From Schaalia odontolytica (GTDB taxonomy: Bacteria > Actinomycetota > Actinomycetes > Actinomycetales > Actinomycetaceae), in NCBI RefSeq assembly GCF_002847525.1, contig NZ_PKKM01000016.1, forward strand, positions 1 through 32,735: 32,735 bases of DNA, in the 5' to 3' direction. The notes below the pieces were generated by a model that was not told the DNA's origin, made no database searches, and saw nothing but the letters and a program-made list of their open reading frames with translations. Positions 8,988 through 16,192 of this stretch are shown here, piece after piece. Within the stretch, counting starts at the first letter, position 1, and each line of letters begins with the position of its first letter. The position numbers and the translations under genes are program-made.

Positions 8988-9811
8988 TGCCCGTCACCCT
9001 GCGTCAGGGACCCATCGTTTTCGCCCACCGCGGCGGCAGCGAGGAGGCCCCCGAAAACACGATGAGCGCCTTTGCCTACGCCTACGAGGCCGGGATCCGC
9101 CACGTGGAGACCGACGCCCACATCACCGCCGATGGCAAGGTCGTCATCTGCCACGACGAGACCGTGGACCGCTGCTACGACGGTACTGGCGTGATCGCTC
9201 AGATGACGTGGCGCGAGCTGTCCAAGCTGCGCCACCGCGACTCCGGGGAGCAGATGCCGCTGCTCGCTCAGGTCCTCGAGGCATTCCCCGACATGTACTT
9301 CAACATCGACGCGAAGGAGCCGGGCGTCGAAGGCCCCCTCCTCGAAGTCATCGCCGACCACGGCGCGGCCGACCGAGTGCTCGTGGCCTCCTTCTCCGAG
9401 CCTCGCCTGCGTGCTGTGCGCGACATCGCCGCATCGGATCCTTCCCGCGCGGTCGCCACGTCTCTGGGCACCGAGGCCGTCGTGCGCCTCGTGGGTGCCG
9501 CGAAGAGCGCCACGAACCCCGCCTGGTGGCACGTGCCCGGCCCGCGTCAGGGTGCCATCGCCGCCCAGGTGCCCATGCACCAGGGCCCCATCCGCGTCGT
9601 CGACGAGCGCTTCGTGGCCACCGCCCACACCCTGGGCCTGGCCGTCCACGTGTGGACCATCAACACGGTGGCCGATGTGCTGCGCCTCCTCGAGGTCGGC
9701 GTCGACGGCATCATCACCGACCGCCCCGTCTTCCTGCGGGACTTCCTGGACCAGCGAGGCCTGTGGACCCAGCCACCTGCTCCGGGTTCTATTTCGGGCC
9801 CCAGGGACTGA
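8984..9811 (+). CDS. glycerophosphodiester phosphodiesterase
   Basis: A 275-residue GDPD-family TIM barrel that hydrolyses glycerophosphodiesters to glycerol 3-phosphate and an alcohol. Family residues are visible: the HRG motif (FAHRGGSEEAPENT), ETDAH, CHDETVDR, the mid-barrel IDAKEP, and C-terminal VWTINT with GVDGIITDRP. There is no signal peptide, so it is probably cytosolic. The start at ATG 8984 overlaps the upstream stop by four bases, with AGGAG eight bases before it. The pairing with an M23 peptidase suggests envelope turnover (inference). It ends 70 bases from the convergent effector cassette. Confidence 0.9.
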   Translation: MMPVTLRQGPIVFAHRGGSEEAPENTMSAFAYAYEAGIRHVETDAHITADGKVVICHDETVDRCYDGTGVIAQMTWRELSKLRHRDSGEQMPLLAQVLEAFPDMYFNIDAKEPGVEGPLLEVIADHGAADRVLVASFSEPRLRAVRDIAASDPSRAVATSLGTEAVVRLVGAAKSATNPAWWHVPGPRQGAIAAQVPMHQGPIRVVDERFVATAHTLGLAVHVWTINTVADVLRLLEVGVDGIITDRPVFLRDFLDQRGLWTQPPAPGSISGPRD

Positions 9812-9880
9812 GGCTATTGCATGAAAAGGCGGGCGCGCACCGGAATTTTCCTCGTGTAAAGCGAGTATTTCAGGATTGCT

Positions 9881-10645
9881 CTAGCCGCTAATAAGCCCCA
9901 TCATCATGGCCCAGATTGCCGCGCGTGGAGGTGCGTCTAGCGCCGGATGGGACGCCATGTGTGCAAGGGCTTTTTCGTTGAGTGGGGCGTGGATTTGTGC
10001 GTGCATGTGGTTGGTGACGAAGCAGTCGAAGTGTGGCCCTGTCTGCCACTGTCGACGTCGTATCTGCTCGCCCACGCAGGTCACGACGCTCCACCGCCCG
10101 GAGACGCAGTCCTGGGCAAAGTGCGACTCAGCGGGACCATATGTCACGAGATCGTTGAGTACATCCTGAGCGCGCTGTGCATCCAGGGAACGAATCGCAG
10201 CGACGAAATCCGCGGGAATGTAAGGAGGCCCGTCGTGGATGGTAGGTCCGGCGTGCAGCAAGGAAGCTAAGGCCAGGATATGGGGGACCTCGAAGAAATC
10301 GACCTGGCTGAAGTGTACGCCGTCCACGTCGGAGCGCATGATGACTGAGCGAGGTGCTGTGGGCCAGATCTTCCAGTCGCGTACGATGCCGCGCATGCTG
10401 GGGGACACGACGCGGATACAGATGCGGGTGTGGGCTGCGTGCACCGGCTCGAGAATACGTGCGGCTTCGCCGGCTAAGCCGTTGGCACCGGCGAGTCCCT
10501 GCGCGACCAAGCCACTGGTGAGAGCGGCGCTTGAAATGCGCCCGGCATTCTCGTCACTGGCAATCATCTCGAGCAGGGCATCGGCCTGCTCGACGGTGAC
10601 GACGAGCTGATCCGAGGTGTCCGGTTCAGCTGTGTCGGTGCTCAC
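9881..10645 (-). CDS. EspG-like protein, last gene of the effector cassette (tentative)
   Basis: A 254-residue soluble protein without signal peptide or membrane segment. It starts at a GTG overlapping the preceding stop (GTGA). The region ALTSGLVAQGLAGANGLAGE followed by RICIRVVSP and VDFFEVPHILALASLL resembles the rhythm of EspG-type ESX chaperones: a Leu/Gly-rich helix pair, a beta sheet, then a helical stretch. I could not confirm the family by eye. If correct, it would bind the secreted partner of this cassette in the cytosol. Position at the end of the five-gene, tightly overlapping operon supports a cassette-specific role. It could instead be an unrelated conserved hypothetical. Confidence 0.6.
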   Translation of the reverse strand: MSTDTAEPDTSDQLVVTVEQADALLEMIASDENAGRISSAALTSGLVAQGLAGANGLAGEAARILEPVHAAHTRICIRVVSPSMRGIVRDWKIWPTAPRSVIMRSDVDGVHFSQVDFFEVPHILALASLLHAGPTIHDGPPYIPADFVAAIRSLDAQRAQDVLNDLVTYGPAESHFAQDCVSGRWSVVTCVGEQIRRRQWQTGPHFDCFVTNHMHAQIHAPLNEKALAHMASHPALDAPPRAAIWAMMMGLISG

Positions 10646-11133
10646 GGTGTCACCTCCAGGGTTTGAGCCATCGTGATGAAATCATCGATGACGGTTGGGA
10701 ATAGGACACTGGGGCACGTACACGTCGCGGTCCACAGGAAACGCTGCGGAGATTGCTGTGTCGCGGGCGCAGTGCGTGTGATCCACGTGAGCTGGCTGAG
10801 GGTCAGAGAGACATTTTCGAGAATGTACACGCCGGTGCGCCAGCGGGCGCCGTGCGGTGCAACCGGCCACGCGAAGTCGTCAATAAGGTGGAATCCAGGC
10901 AATGCTTCCTCCACCTGCCTGACGCTGTCCGCGTAGACTTCGTCGTCGCTCGCGTCGGTGTTGAGCGCTCCGCCGGTGACCACGAAGGTCGGAACGTTTC
11001 CCTCATCTTTCGTCTTAGCAACGGCGACGAGGCGAACGCTGGGATCATCTGCCAGGGGACCGAGCTGCGCGTATTCCTCCGGGGTGAGGAACCTCCATCC
11101 CGAGGCAAGGGTCATAGTGGCGTGTTCGTTCAC
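10642..11133 (-). CDS. LpqN/DcrB-like (Mog1/PsbP-fold) protein (tentative)
   Basis: A 163-residue protein beginning at GTG 11133, overlapping the membrane-protein stop by four bases, with AAGGGA upstream. The pattern resembles LpqN/DcrB/DUF1795-type proteins: an N-terminal GWRFL, alternating strands (VRLVAVAKT, PTFVVTGG), SVRQVEEALPGFHLID, then an exposed-strand run ARWRTGVYILENVSLTLSQL and a terminal RFLWTATCTCPS plus helix FITMAQTL. It lacks a lipobox or signal peptide, so unlike LpqN it is probably cytosolic. Related folds act as chaperones for secreted effectors in type VI systems (Eag, DUF1795). That comparison is inference, and the fold call needs a profile search. Confidence 0.6.
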   Translation of the reverse strand: MNEHATMTLASGWRFLTPEEYAQLGPLADDPSVRLVAVAKTKDEGNVPTFVVTGGALNTDASDDEVYADSVRQVEEALPGFHLIDDFAWPVAPHGARWRTGVYILENVSLTLSQLTWITRTAPATQQSPQRFLWTATCTCPSVLFPTVIDDFITMAQTLEVTP

Positions 11134-11567
11134 CAGAATCCCTTGCCTTTTGTGTGTTTCTCGTATGCCTCCTGATCGATATTGCCATCGTCGTCTAAGA
11201 GCTCATGGCGCTTGGCGTACTGCCAATCGGCGTGGACCCACCGGGGAAACTTGATGGGCAGAAGGCTAATGAGGAAGAAAGATAGAAATACGAGGATTGA
11301 AATGGCGGCAATGCGCGATAAAATCCCCGGTAGTTGAAAGTAATTGATCAATCCTAGGATGCCGCCGAGAAGAAAAATGCATGCAAATGCGGGTGCTCCG
11401 ATAGCAGCATAATTTCTACTGATTCTTCCTTTGCCGTTCATTCGGCGCCACAGGTTCGCAGCCTTTGAATCTGTGAACATCTCGGCGTACCACACCGCCG
11501 CTCCGAAGAATCCCATTCCGATTCCGATAATAGTCAGTGTAATGTTCTCGTTCATGCGATTGTCCAT
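11130..11567 (-). CDS. three-helix membrane protein, candidate immunity protein
   Basis: A 145-residue protein with three hydrophobic segments: residues ~8-27 (ITLTIIGIGMGFFGAAVWYA), ~54-77 (IGAPAFACIFLLGGILGLIN) and ~85-106 (IAAISILVFLSFFLISLLPI), and a polar, charged tail. It starts two bases after the in-frame end of the effector's glycine-zipper domain. No strong ribosome site precedes either ATG (11567 or 11555), so coupling to effector translation is likely. I do not recognise a family. Placement right after a putative membrane-active effector, the membrane topology and the lower GC fit an immunity function, which is inference only. Confidence 0.7.
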   Translation of the reverse strand: MDNRMNENITLTIIGIGMGFFGAAVWYAEMFTDSKAANLWRRMNGKGRISRNYAAIGAPAFACIFLLGGILGLINYFQLPGILSRIAAISILVFLSFFLISLLPIKFPRWVHADWQYAKRHELLDDDGNIDQEAYEKHTKGKGFW

Positions 11568-11569
11568 TG

Positions 11570-11896
11570 TTAATTGAGTGTCGCGTCATTGATTGCGTCA
11601 CCTGTCATTTCGCCAAAGTAATGGCCGGCCACCCCGCCGATGACGCCGCCGACAATACCGCCAACGACAGCGCCAACGGGGGCGAAAGGACCCGAGACAG
11701 TAGCGCCGATGGCGGCACCGCCTTTGGCTCCTAGCCAGGCGCCTGCCCAGGTAGCTCCCCCTGTCACAGTGCCTTTCACGCCCGCTCGTGCTACCTTGCG
11801 GCCCTCGCTCCATTCGGGGTGCTGCTGGGTATCGATTTGGTACGTGTCGTAGGCGGTAATGCCGCCGTCGACGACCGCCCCCCGCAACGCCGGCAA
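11570..11896 (-). pseudogene. frame-shifted C-terminal glycine-zipper domain of the effector
   Basis: This frame carries the natural-looking continuation of the effector: about 100 residues rich in Gly/Ala/Val, with repeated GxxxG spacing (AGAWLGAKGGAAIGATVSG, VGAVVGGIVGGVIGGVAGHY) and a polar end (FGEMTGDAINDATLN). It has no start of its own; the only initiator, a TTG at 11896, lies inside the upstream gene and lacks a ribosome site. It joins the effector frame if one G is removed from the six-G run (11878-11883). The joined product would be about 372 residues. Glycine zippers of this kind insert in or span membranes, and several polymorphic toxins end in them. Confidence 0.7.
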
Positions 11897-12689
11897 CCTT
11901 TCCGGCCTTTCCCAAGACGGGGGCTATCGTTCGGGTTCCAACGGGTTCCGTTACCTGTGTTCCTGTCGGTATGAACTTCCAGTTCGATAGGTCGCCCGCG
12001 GCGAAAAATTCTGCAGGCGGCTGGTAGAGCCCTTTGTTGAACTGAATCGTGGCCGCGGATGCAGTCTGACCGAGAAGATCGGTGGCTCCCATTGTGTAGG
12101 GAAGTAAATTGGCATATGGGTGCTCATTGTCCAAAACGAACTGGCTTTTGAGTCCGCTGAAAACCGGTTCAATCCATTGCTCATAGGCGTCTACTTTGAG
12201 ACTGTCTAGCGCGAGTGAAAACACGTGCTCGGCGCGTTCATAATTCAACCGCTGGACCTCAGCTTGCGCTTGCAGCTCATTAAAACTATGGACAAGGTCA
12301 TCGTCCGACTCATCGAATAGGGTCACTGTGTCGCCTTCGACGATCAGACCACAGTCTTGGGCTTTCTGCGCGATTCCCTTGTACTCCTCACGTACTGACT
12401 TCATCGACCAGGCGAGTTCGGATACAGCGTTCGTGAGTGCTTTCAGATCGTTGGAGATTTCTTCACACACGTCCGATGTGATTTGTAAATCGTGCTGACA
12501 TGGGTCGACAAGAAGTGCCTCCTGCTGGCCGACAATGGAGGAAGCGCGCACTGTATCTCCGTCTGCGGTATGCAATGCGCCGGAAGCTTGTTCACATTGA
12601 TCCTTGAACGTGAAGAGATTGTCGACGTTAATCGGGAAAGGCATGGAAAACCATGCTCCGTGTTGGCGTGTATCTTCGTCGGTACTCAT
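11598..12689 (-). CDS. putative type VII secretion effector, C-terminus shifted out of frame
   Basis: As read, 363 residues. It starts at ATG 12689, which overlaps the stop of the small upstream gene (ATGA). Residues 1-~268 look genuine: a helical region (QCEQASGALHTADGDTVRAS, ITSDVCEEISNDLKALTNAV, SMKSVREEYKGIAQKAQD), an acidic loop (LFDESDDDLVH) and another long helix (NELQAQAEVQRLNYERAEHV), consistent with the N-terminal helical regions of WXG/LXG-type secreted toxins. After GKVAGVAGGG it becomes an Arg/Cys-rich sequence typical of reading a GC-rich gene in the wrong frame. Removing one G restores a glycine-zipper domain, about 372 residues in all. A sequencing error, a real null allele, or slippage/phase variation would all look the same here. 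Confidence 0.7.
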   Translation of the reverse strand: MSTDEDTRQHGAWFSMPFPINVDNLFTFKDQCEQASGALHTADGDTVRASSIVGQQEALLVDPCQHDLQITSDVCEEISNDLKALTNAVSELAWSMKSVREEYKGIAQKAQDCGLIVEGDTVTLFDESDDDLVHSFNELQAQAEVQRLNYERAEHVFSLALDSLKVDAYEQWIEPVFSGLKSQFVLDNEHPYANLLPYTMGATDLLGQTASAATIQFNKGLYQPPAEFFAAGDLSNWKFIPTGTQVTEPVGTRTIAPVLGKAGKVAGVAGGGRRRRHYRLRHVPNRYPAAPRMERGPQGSTSGRERHCDRGSYLGRRLARSQRRCRHRRYCLGSFRPRWRCRWRYCRRRHRRGGRPLLWRNDR

Positions 12690-12988
12690 CGTGGCCCCCT
12701 GGCGCGCAGATATTCTCCTGTTGACTGAAGACTGGCAGCTTCCTGATTATCGGTGGTTGCAAAATTCTCGGATGCTGCGGTCAGTCCGCGAGCGATAGAA
12801 TAAGAACAAAAAGATGCCTTCTGTATAACACGATTGATTCTCTCGATCTTCGCTGTCAGATCTGCTTCATTACTCCCAGCGCCACTAGGTGCTTCGAGAG
12901 TCTCAGAGGCGACTCTCTCGCTCGAGTACTCCAGGATGTTGATGGCACGCGAAACAGCGTCCGCGTCCCACACGATTCCACTAGACAA
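12686..12988 (-). CDS. EspC/WXG100-like small type VII secretion protein (tentative)
   Basis: A 100-residue protein starting at TTG 12988, preceded by AAGGGGAG (12993-13000). Predicted helices (AVSRAINILEYSSERVASET; LTAKIERINRVIQKASFCSY) are followed by GLTAASENFATTDNQEAASL. This matches the size and layout of EspC-like secreted partners, in which a helical hairpin is followed by a Y-x3-D/E type secretion motif; here the motif is F-x3-D (FATTD). No central WxG is present. It is the first gene of the cassette and its stop overlaps the effector start, so it is likely the effector's co-secreted partner (inference). Confidence 0.65.
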   Translation of the reverse strand: MSSGIVWDADAVSRAINILEYSSERVASETLEAPSGAGSNEADLTAKIERINRVIQKASFCSYSIARGLTAASENFATTDNQEAASLQSTGEYLRARGPR

Positions 12989-13025
12989 CTATCTCCCCTT
13001 ACAACGTGGTCAGCAGTAACAGATT

Positions 13026-13055
13026 AGGATAGCCCTCCGTCACAGTGATCGTCAA
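13026..13055 (-). promoter_or_regulatory. sigma70-type promoter of the effector cassette
   Basis: Read on the minus strand, TTGACG (13055-13050) and TATCCT (13031-13026) are separated by 18 bases. This is a near-consensus housekeeping promoter. The start would fall near 13019, giving a leader of about 30 bases before the TTG start of the first cassette gene. It lies just past the terminator of the antiporter gene, so the cassette is an independent transcription unit. Confidence 0.65.
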
Positions 13056-13102
13056 GTCCTCATTGAAGAGATTAGGTTCCTCCAGAACCTTGAGATTACA
13101 GT

Positions 13103-13136
13103 AAAAAATGGGGGCGGAGCCGCTTGGCTCCGCCCC
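13103..13136 (-). terminator. rho-independent terminator of the antiporter gene
   Basis: On the minus strand, GGGGCGGAGCC and GGCTCCGCCCC form a perfect 11-bp stem with a four-base loop (13111-13136). This is followed by C-A and a run of six T (13108-13103). It sits 29 bases after the antiporter stop codon. Confidence 0.9.
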
Positions 13137-13164
13137 TCTCGACACATGTGTCAAGACCGCTGAC

Positions 13165-14583
13165 TCACTCGTCGCCGCTGAAGTCGGCCACGGCCTCGTC
13201 CAGGCCCGCGCGGCGGATGCGCACGAGCGACAGGAACACCAGGCCGGCAGCCAGAGCGATGCCCAGGCCTCGAACCAGCCAGGACTCGCCCACGAAGATC
13301 ATTGCCATGGCAGCCAGGGTCGGCACCAGGAGCGTGAACGCGTAGCCGATGTAGCGACCGAACGACGGCATGGGCACGCCGTCGGACTCGGCGACCGACT
13401 TGACCATGAAGTTCGGGCCGTTGCCGATGTACGTGATCGCGCCGCAGAACACGGCGCCGAGCGAAATCGGGATCAGGTAGTACTCGGGCACTCCCGCGAC
13501 CAGAGTGCCCTCGCCTCCGGAAGCCTTCGCCATCTCGAAGAACGTCATGTACGTCGGGGCGTTATCCAGGATCGAGGACAGGCCGCCCGTGAACACGAAG
13601 TACGTCATGCGGGTCAGCGGCAGCGACGGGGCGATCTGCTCCAGGTAGCGCAGCGCCGGCGCCATCGTCGAGAAAATGCCGATGAACAGGGTCGCGACCT
13701 CCATGATCGGCGCCCACGTGAAGGCGTTCTCCTCGAAGCGCACCTTCTTATCCGAGAGCTTGTAGGACAGGCCCGCGACCGTGAACATGATGATCTCGCG
13801 CCACGGCACGAAGCCGGTCCACGAGTGCACGTGGCCCTCGGCCAGGGCCTCGCCGTCCCAGGACGGAGCGAAAGCGACGGACAGGATGATAATCGCGAAG
13901 AACAGCAGGTTGATCTTGCCGTGCAGGCTCAGCGGCTTGACCTCGCGGTCGTCGGCCTCGATGGAGGCAGTGTCCTCGGAGGCGTAGCGCACGCGGTCGA
14001 TCGAGTAGTACGACAGGAGCAGCAGCACCAGGACGAACAGCCATTCCTTCCACAGCGCGAACGTCCACGCGAACGGCACGCCGTGCAGGTAGCCGAGGAA
14101 CAGCGGCGGGTCGCCGAGCGGAGTCAGTATGCCGCCACAGTTCGCCACAATGAAGATCGTGAACAGGACCGTGTGCACGCGGTGCTTACGTTCCTTGTTG
14201 GTCTCCAGGAGCGGGCGAATCAGCAGCATGGCTGCGCCGGTCGTCCCAATGAACGAGGCCAGGAGGCCGCCGATCGCCAGGAAGATCGTGTTGTTACGCG
14301 GGGTCGCCTTGATGTCGCCGGCCAGGTGAATGCCGCCGGAGACCACGAACAGCGCGAAGAGCAGCGCGATGAACTGCACGTACTCCACGCCCGTGGCGAT
14401 AAGCGGGCCGGTGCCCGCCTTCATGAACATCCAGATCGTCGTCGGCACGCCGAGAGCGAGCGCGACGGACAGCTGGGAGCATTCCTTTTCCCACCAGTGC
14501 GCGGTCTTCGGGATGATAGGCAGAACTGCGATGCAGCCAAGCATCGCGATGAAGGGGAGCAGACTCCACCAGGGGTAGGTCAT
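13165..14583 (-). CDS. nhaD: NhaD-type Na+/H+ antiporter
   Basis: A 472-residue polytopic membrane protein of the ion-transporter (CitM/NhaD) superfamily, which exports Na+ or Li+ in exchange for protons. Family signatures include SGGIHLAGDI, the re-entrant motif NCGGILTPLGDPPLFLGYLH, the second-half repeat DNAPTYMTF, and GAITYIGNGPNFMVKSVAE. Twelve or more hydrophobic segments cover nearly the full length, which matches the family. The ATG at 14583 has AAGGA eight bases upstream. The gene ends at a strong terminator, so it is probably monocistronic. I am sure of the superfamily; the exact ion specificity is inferred. Confidence 0.88.
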   Translation of the reverse strand: MTYPWWSLLPFIAMLGCIAVLPIIPKTAHWWEKECSQLSVALALGVPTTIWMFMKAGTGPLIATGVEYVQFIALLFALFVVSGGIHLAGDIKATPRNNTIFLAIGGLLASFIGTTGAAMLLIRPLLETNKERKHRVHTVLFTIFIVANCGGILTPLGDPPLFLGYLHGVPFAWTFALWKEWLFVLVLLLLSYYSIDRVRYASEDTASIEADDREVKPLSLHGKINLLFFAIIILSVAFAPSWDGEALAEGHVHSWTGFVPWREIIMFTVAGLSYKLSDKKVRFEENAFTWAPIMEVATLFIGIFSTMAPALRYLEQIAPSLPLTRMTYFVFTGGLSSILDNAPTYMTFFEMAKASGGEGTLVAGVPEYYLIPISLGAVFCGAITYIGNGPNFMVKSVAESDGVPMPSFGRYIGYAFTLLVPTLAAMAMIFVGESWLVRGLGIALAAGLVFLSLVRIRRAGLDEAVADFSGDE

Positions 14584-14752
14584 CGGCCAGTCCTTGGTTG
14601 ACGATAAATACGCTCACTATTTTATGGGGTGGGGGAGCGGGGTGTGGAGTGTTCCAGGAGGTGGGAGTGGCCTCATCGACGAGGCCGGGGCGTGTTCGCT
14701 CGCGGGTTTTCGTTGGGTTGGGCGCGGGCCTTGTGAGCGGTGTGGATATGAG

Positions 14753-14828
14753 TGGCACCCCGAACAGGACTCGAACCTGCGACCTCTTGCACCGGAGGCA
14801 AGCGCTCTATCCGCTGAGCTATCGGGGC
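14753..14828 (-). tRNA. tRNA-Arg (anticodon CCG)
   Basis: Read on the minus strand, the sequence folds into a complete cloverleaf of 76 bases with an encoded CCA end. The acceptor is GCCCCGA with TCGGGGT. The D arm contains AGCTCAGCGGATAGAGC. The anticodon stem CTTGC/GCAAG encloses CTCCGGT, giving anticodon CCG (codon CGG). The T arm is GCAGG TTCGAGT CCTGT. It lies 170 bases upstream of the antiporter gene and may have its own promoter. Confidence 0.95.
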
Positions 14829-14928
14829 AGCTCGGTCAGTTTAGCAGGGTTTCATACAACCACGCGGGACGGTGATGTGTGCCATACTAGTGGGCGTTGC
14901 TTGTTTGAGAACTCTTCAGGAGGATTCC

Positions 14929-15384
14929 ATGCGCGTTCATATCGGCACCGATCACGCCGGTTTCGAACTCAAGGAAAAGGTTGTCGCGCACCTGCGCGAG
15001 GCCGGTCACGATGTCGTCGACCACGGCGCCCACACCTACGATGCGCTCGACGACTACCCGCCGTTCTGCATCGAAGCCGCCCAGGCTGTCGTCGACGAGC
15101 CGGGCAGCCTCGGCATCGTCATCGGCGGCTCCGGTAACGGCGAGCAGATGGCCGCCAACTGCGTGGAAGGCGTGCGTGCCGCCCTCGTGTGGTCGGATGC
15201 GACCGCTCGTTTGGCCCGTGAGCACAACGACGCGAACGTCGTGGCCGTCGGCGCCCGCCAGCACAGCGAGGAAGAGGCTCTGGCCCTTATCGACGCGTTC
15301 CTGGAGACCCCCTTCAGTGGCGATGAGCGTCACCAGCGCCGCATCGACCTGATGAAGGACTACGAGCGCTCTGTGCGCGCCTGA
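14929..15384 (+). CDS. rpiB: ribose-5-phosphate isomerase B
   Basis: A 151-residue RpiB/LacAB-family enzyme that interconverts ribose 5-phosphate and ribulose 5-phosphate in the cytosol. Motifs: MRVHIGTDHAGFELKEKV at the N-terminus and GGSGNGEQMAANCVEGVRAA. The latter is the mycobacterial type, which uses a Glu as the base instead of the Cys of the E. coli type. REHNDANVVAVGAR and the C-terminal HQRRIDLMKDYE are also typical. The ATG at 14929 has CAGGAGG five bases before it; an in-frame ATG at 14872 lacks such a site. A terminator follows at about 15519. Confidence 0.95.
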   Translation: MRVHIGTDHAGFELKEKVVAHLREAGHDVVDHGAHTYDALDDYPPFCIEAAQAVVDEPGSLGIVIGGSGNGEQMAANCVEGVRAALVWSDATARLAREHNDANVVAVGARQHSEEEALALIDAFLETPFSGDERHQRRIDLMKDYERSVRA

Positions 15385-15518
15385 TAGTCGTTCGCGTCGG
15401 CGCTTGAGTATCCGATGCTGATGCGCGCGACCACTTGGGGCTGATGCGCGAGTGCGTGGCGCTTGCACATGCGTTCCTGGCGCTGCGCAGATCGCATCCG
15501 CGCTGATACACACGAAGC

Positions 15519-15550
15519 GGGGCCGGTGAATGATCACCGGCCCCGTTTTG
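15519..15550 (+). terminator. rho-independent terminator after rpiB
   Basis: GGGGCCGGTGA and TCACCGGCCCC form a perfect 11-bp stem with loop ATGA (15519-15544), followed by GTTTTGTGTG. Flanking CACACGAA upstream can pair with TTTTGTGTG, so it may also work on the opposite strand. It lies 135 bases beyond the rpiB stop. Confidence 0.85.
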
Positions 15551-15631
15551 TGTGCTTGCTGTGCATGCCGTCTTTCTGTTGCCTCCGCTGGCGTTGTTTC
15601 GTGCGATGTGTGTCGGGGCTGCGGCCTGACA

Positions 15632-15860
15632 GTGAAAGAAACATCGCCCCAGCACGCCGCTGTGCTGAGAGTGCGGTAGCTCCCGTGAAAGAAAAACCAC
15701 CCCAGCAGGTCACTGTGTTGTGTGTTCGATGGCCTTCGTGAAAGAAAAACCACCCCTGCTCGCCGAAATAGGGGCAAAATCAGTGGTTTTAGGCGAGCAG
15801 GGGCGATTTATATTTCATGCCGGCAGGCGCAATCCCAAGCAGGGGCGATATTTCTTTCAG
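15632..15860. repeat. inverted-repeat array (REP/MITE-like)
   Basis: Three direct copies of a unit beginning GTGAAAGAAA and continuing to a CCCC(A/T)GC core start at 15632, 15685 and 15738, exactly 53 bases apart. Two inverted copies follow, with cores GCAGGGGCGAT at 15797 and 15839, 42 bases apart. The third direct and first inverted copies form a hairpin with 27-base arms (22 of 27 paired) whose inner 12 bp, CCCCTGCTCGCC / GGCGAGCAGGGG (15753-15764, 15792-15803), are perfect; the loop is 27 bases. Confidence 0.75.
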
Positions 15861-16030
15861 AGCATCCCAATCACCATGCGACATGGTGGACATGAACGCC
15901 GTGTGAGTGCCAGCGCGAGCTTTCCGTGGCCCAAGCAGGTGGTTGCGATGAAGATGAAGCGCTCCGTGAGCGAAACCGCCGCTGGTGGCGCGACACAAGT
16001 CGCCCAGCTTCGATTGCTCAAACCCACAGC

Positions 16031-16192
16031 GAGAAAAAAGTCGCCCTGCTGCGAGTGCCTGCGCAGAAAGCGTGACAATTTTCGCCCTGCGTGCCGAAAA
16101 TGGCTCAAAAAGGGCGATTTTTGCGGTACAGGGCGAGTTTTGTACCGGTTCGGACAGACCAGCATATGTGCCGGGTGAGTTTTGTCCCGGTT
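16031..16192. repeat. cluster of short direct and inverted motifs
   Basis: GGGCGAGTTTTGTACCGGTT (16131-16150) recurs as GGGTGAGTTTTGTCCCGGTT (16173-16192), 18 of 20 identical with a 42-base period. Upstream, TTTTCGCCCTGC and AAGGGCGATTTTTGC are oppositely oriented variants of the same A/T-run plus GGGCGA motif, which also occurs at about 16033. I see no gene here. Confidence 0.5.

Noticed and set aside
9812..9880. Terminator between the phosphodiesterase and the effector cassette
   Set aside because: Only a four-base stem (CTCG...CGAG at about 9851) is visible, too weak to call.
11598..11880. Arg/Cys-rich tail as a genuine DNA- or RNA-binding domain
   Set aside because: It is exactly what a one-base shift of the glycine-zipper coding sequence yields, and it lacks any motif.
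13108..14601. A 497-codon plus-strand frame
   Set aside because: Antisense to the antiporter; composition is Arg/His/Gln-rich and featureless.
14753..14828. tRNA-Arg as integration site for the effector cassette
   Set aside because: I found no direct repeat of the tRNA 3' end elsewhere in the window and no integrase gene.
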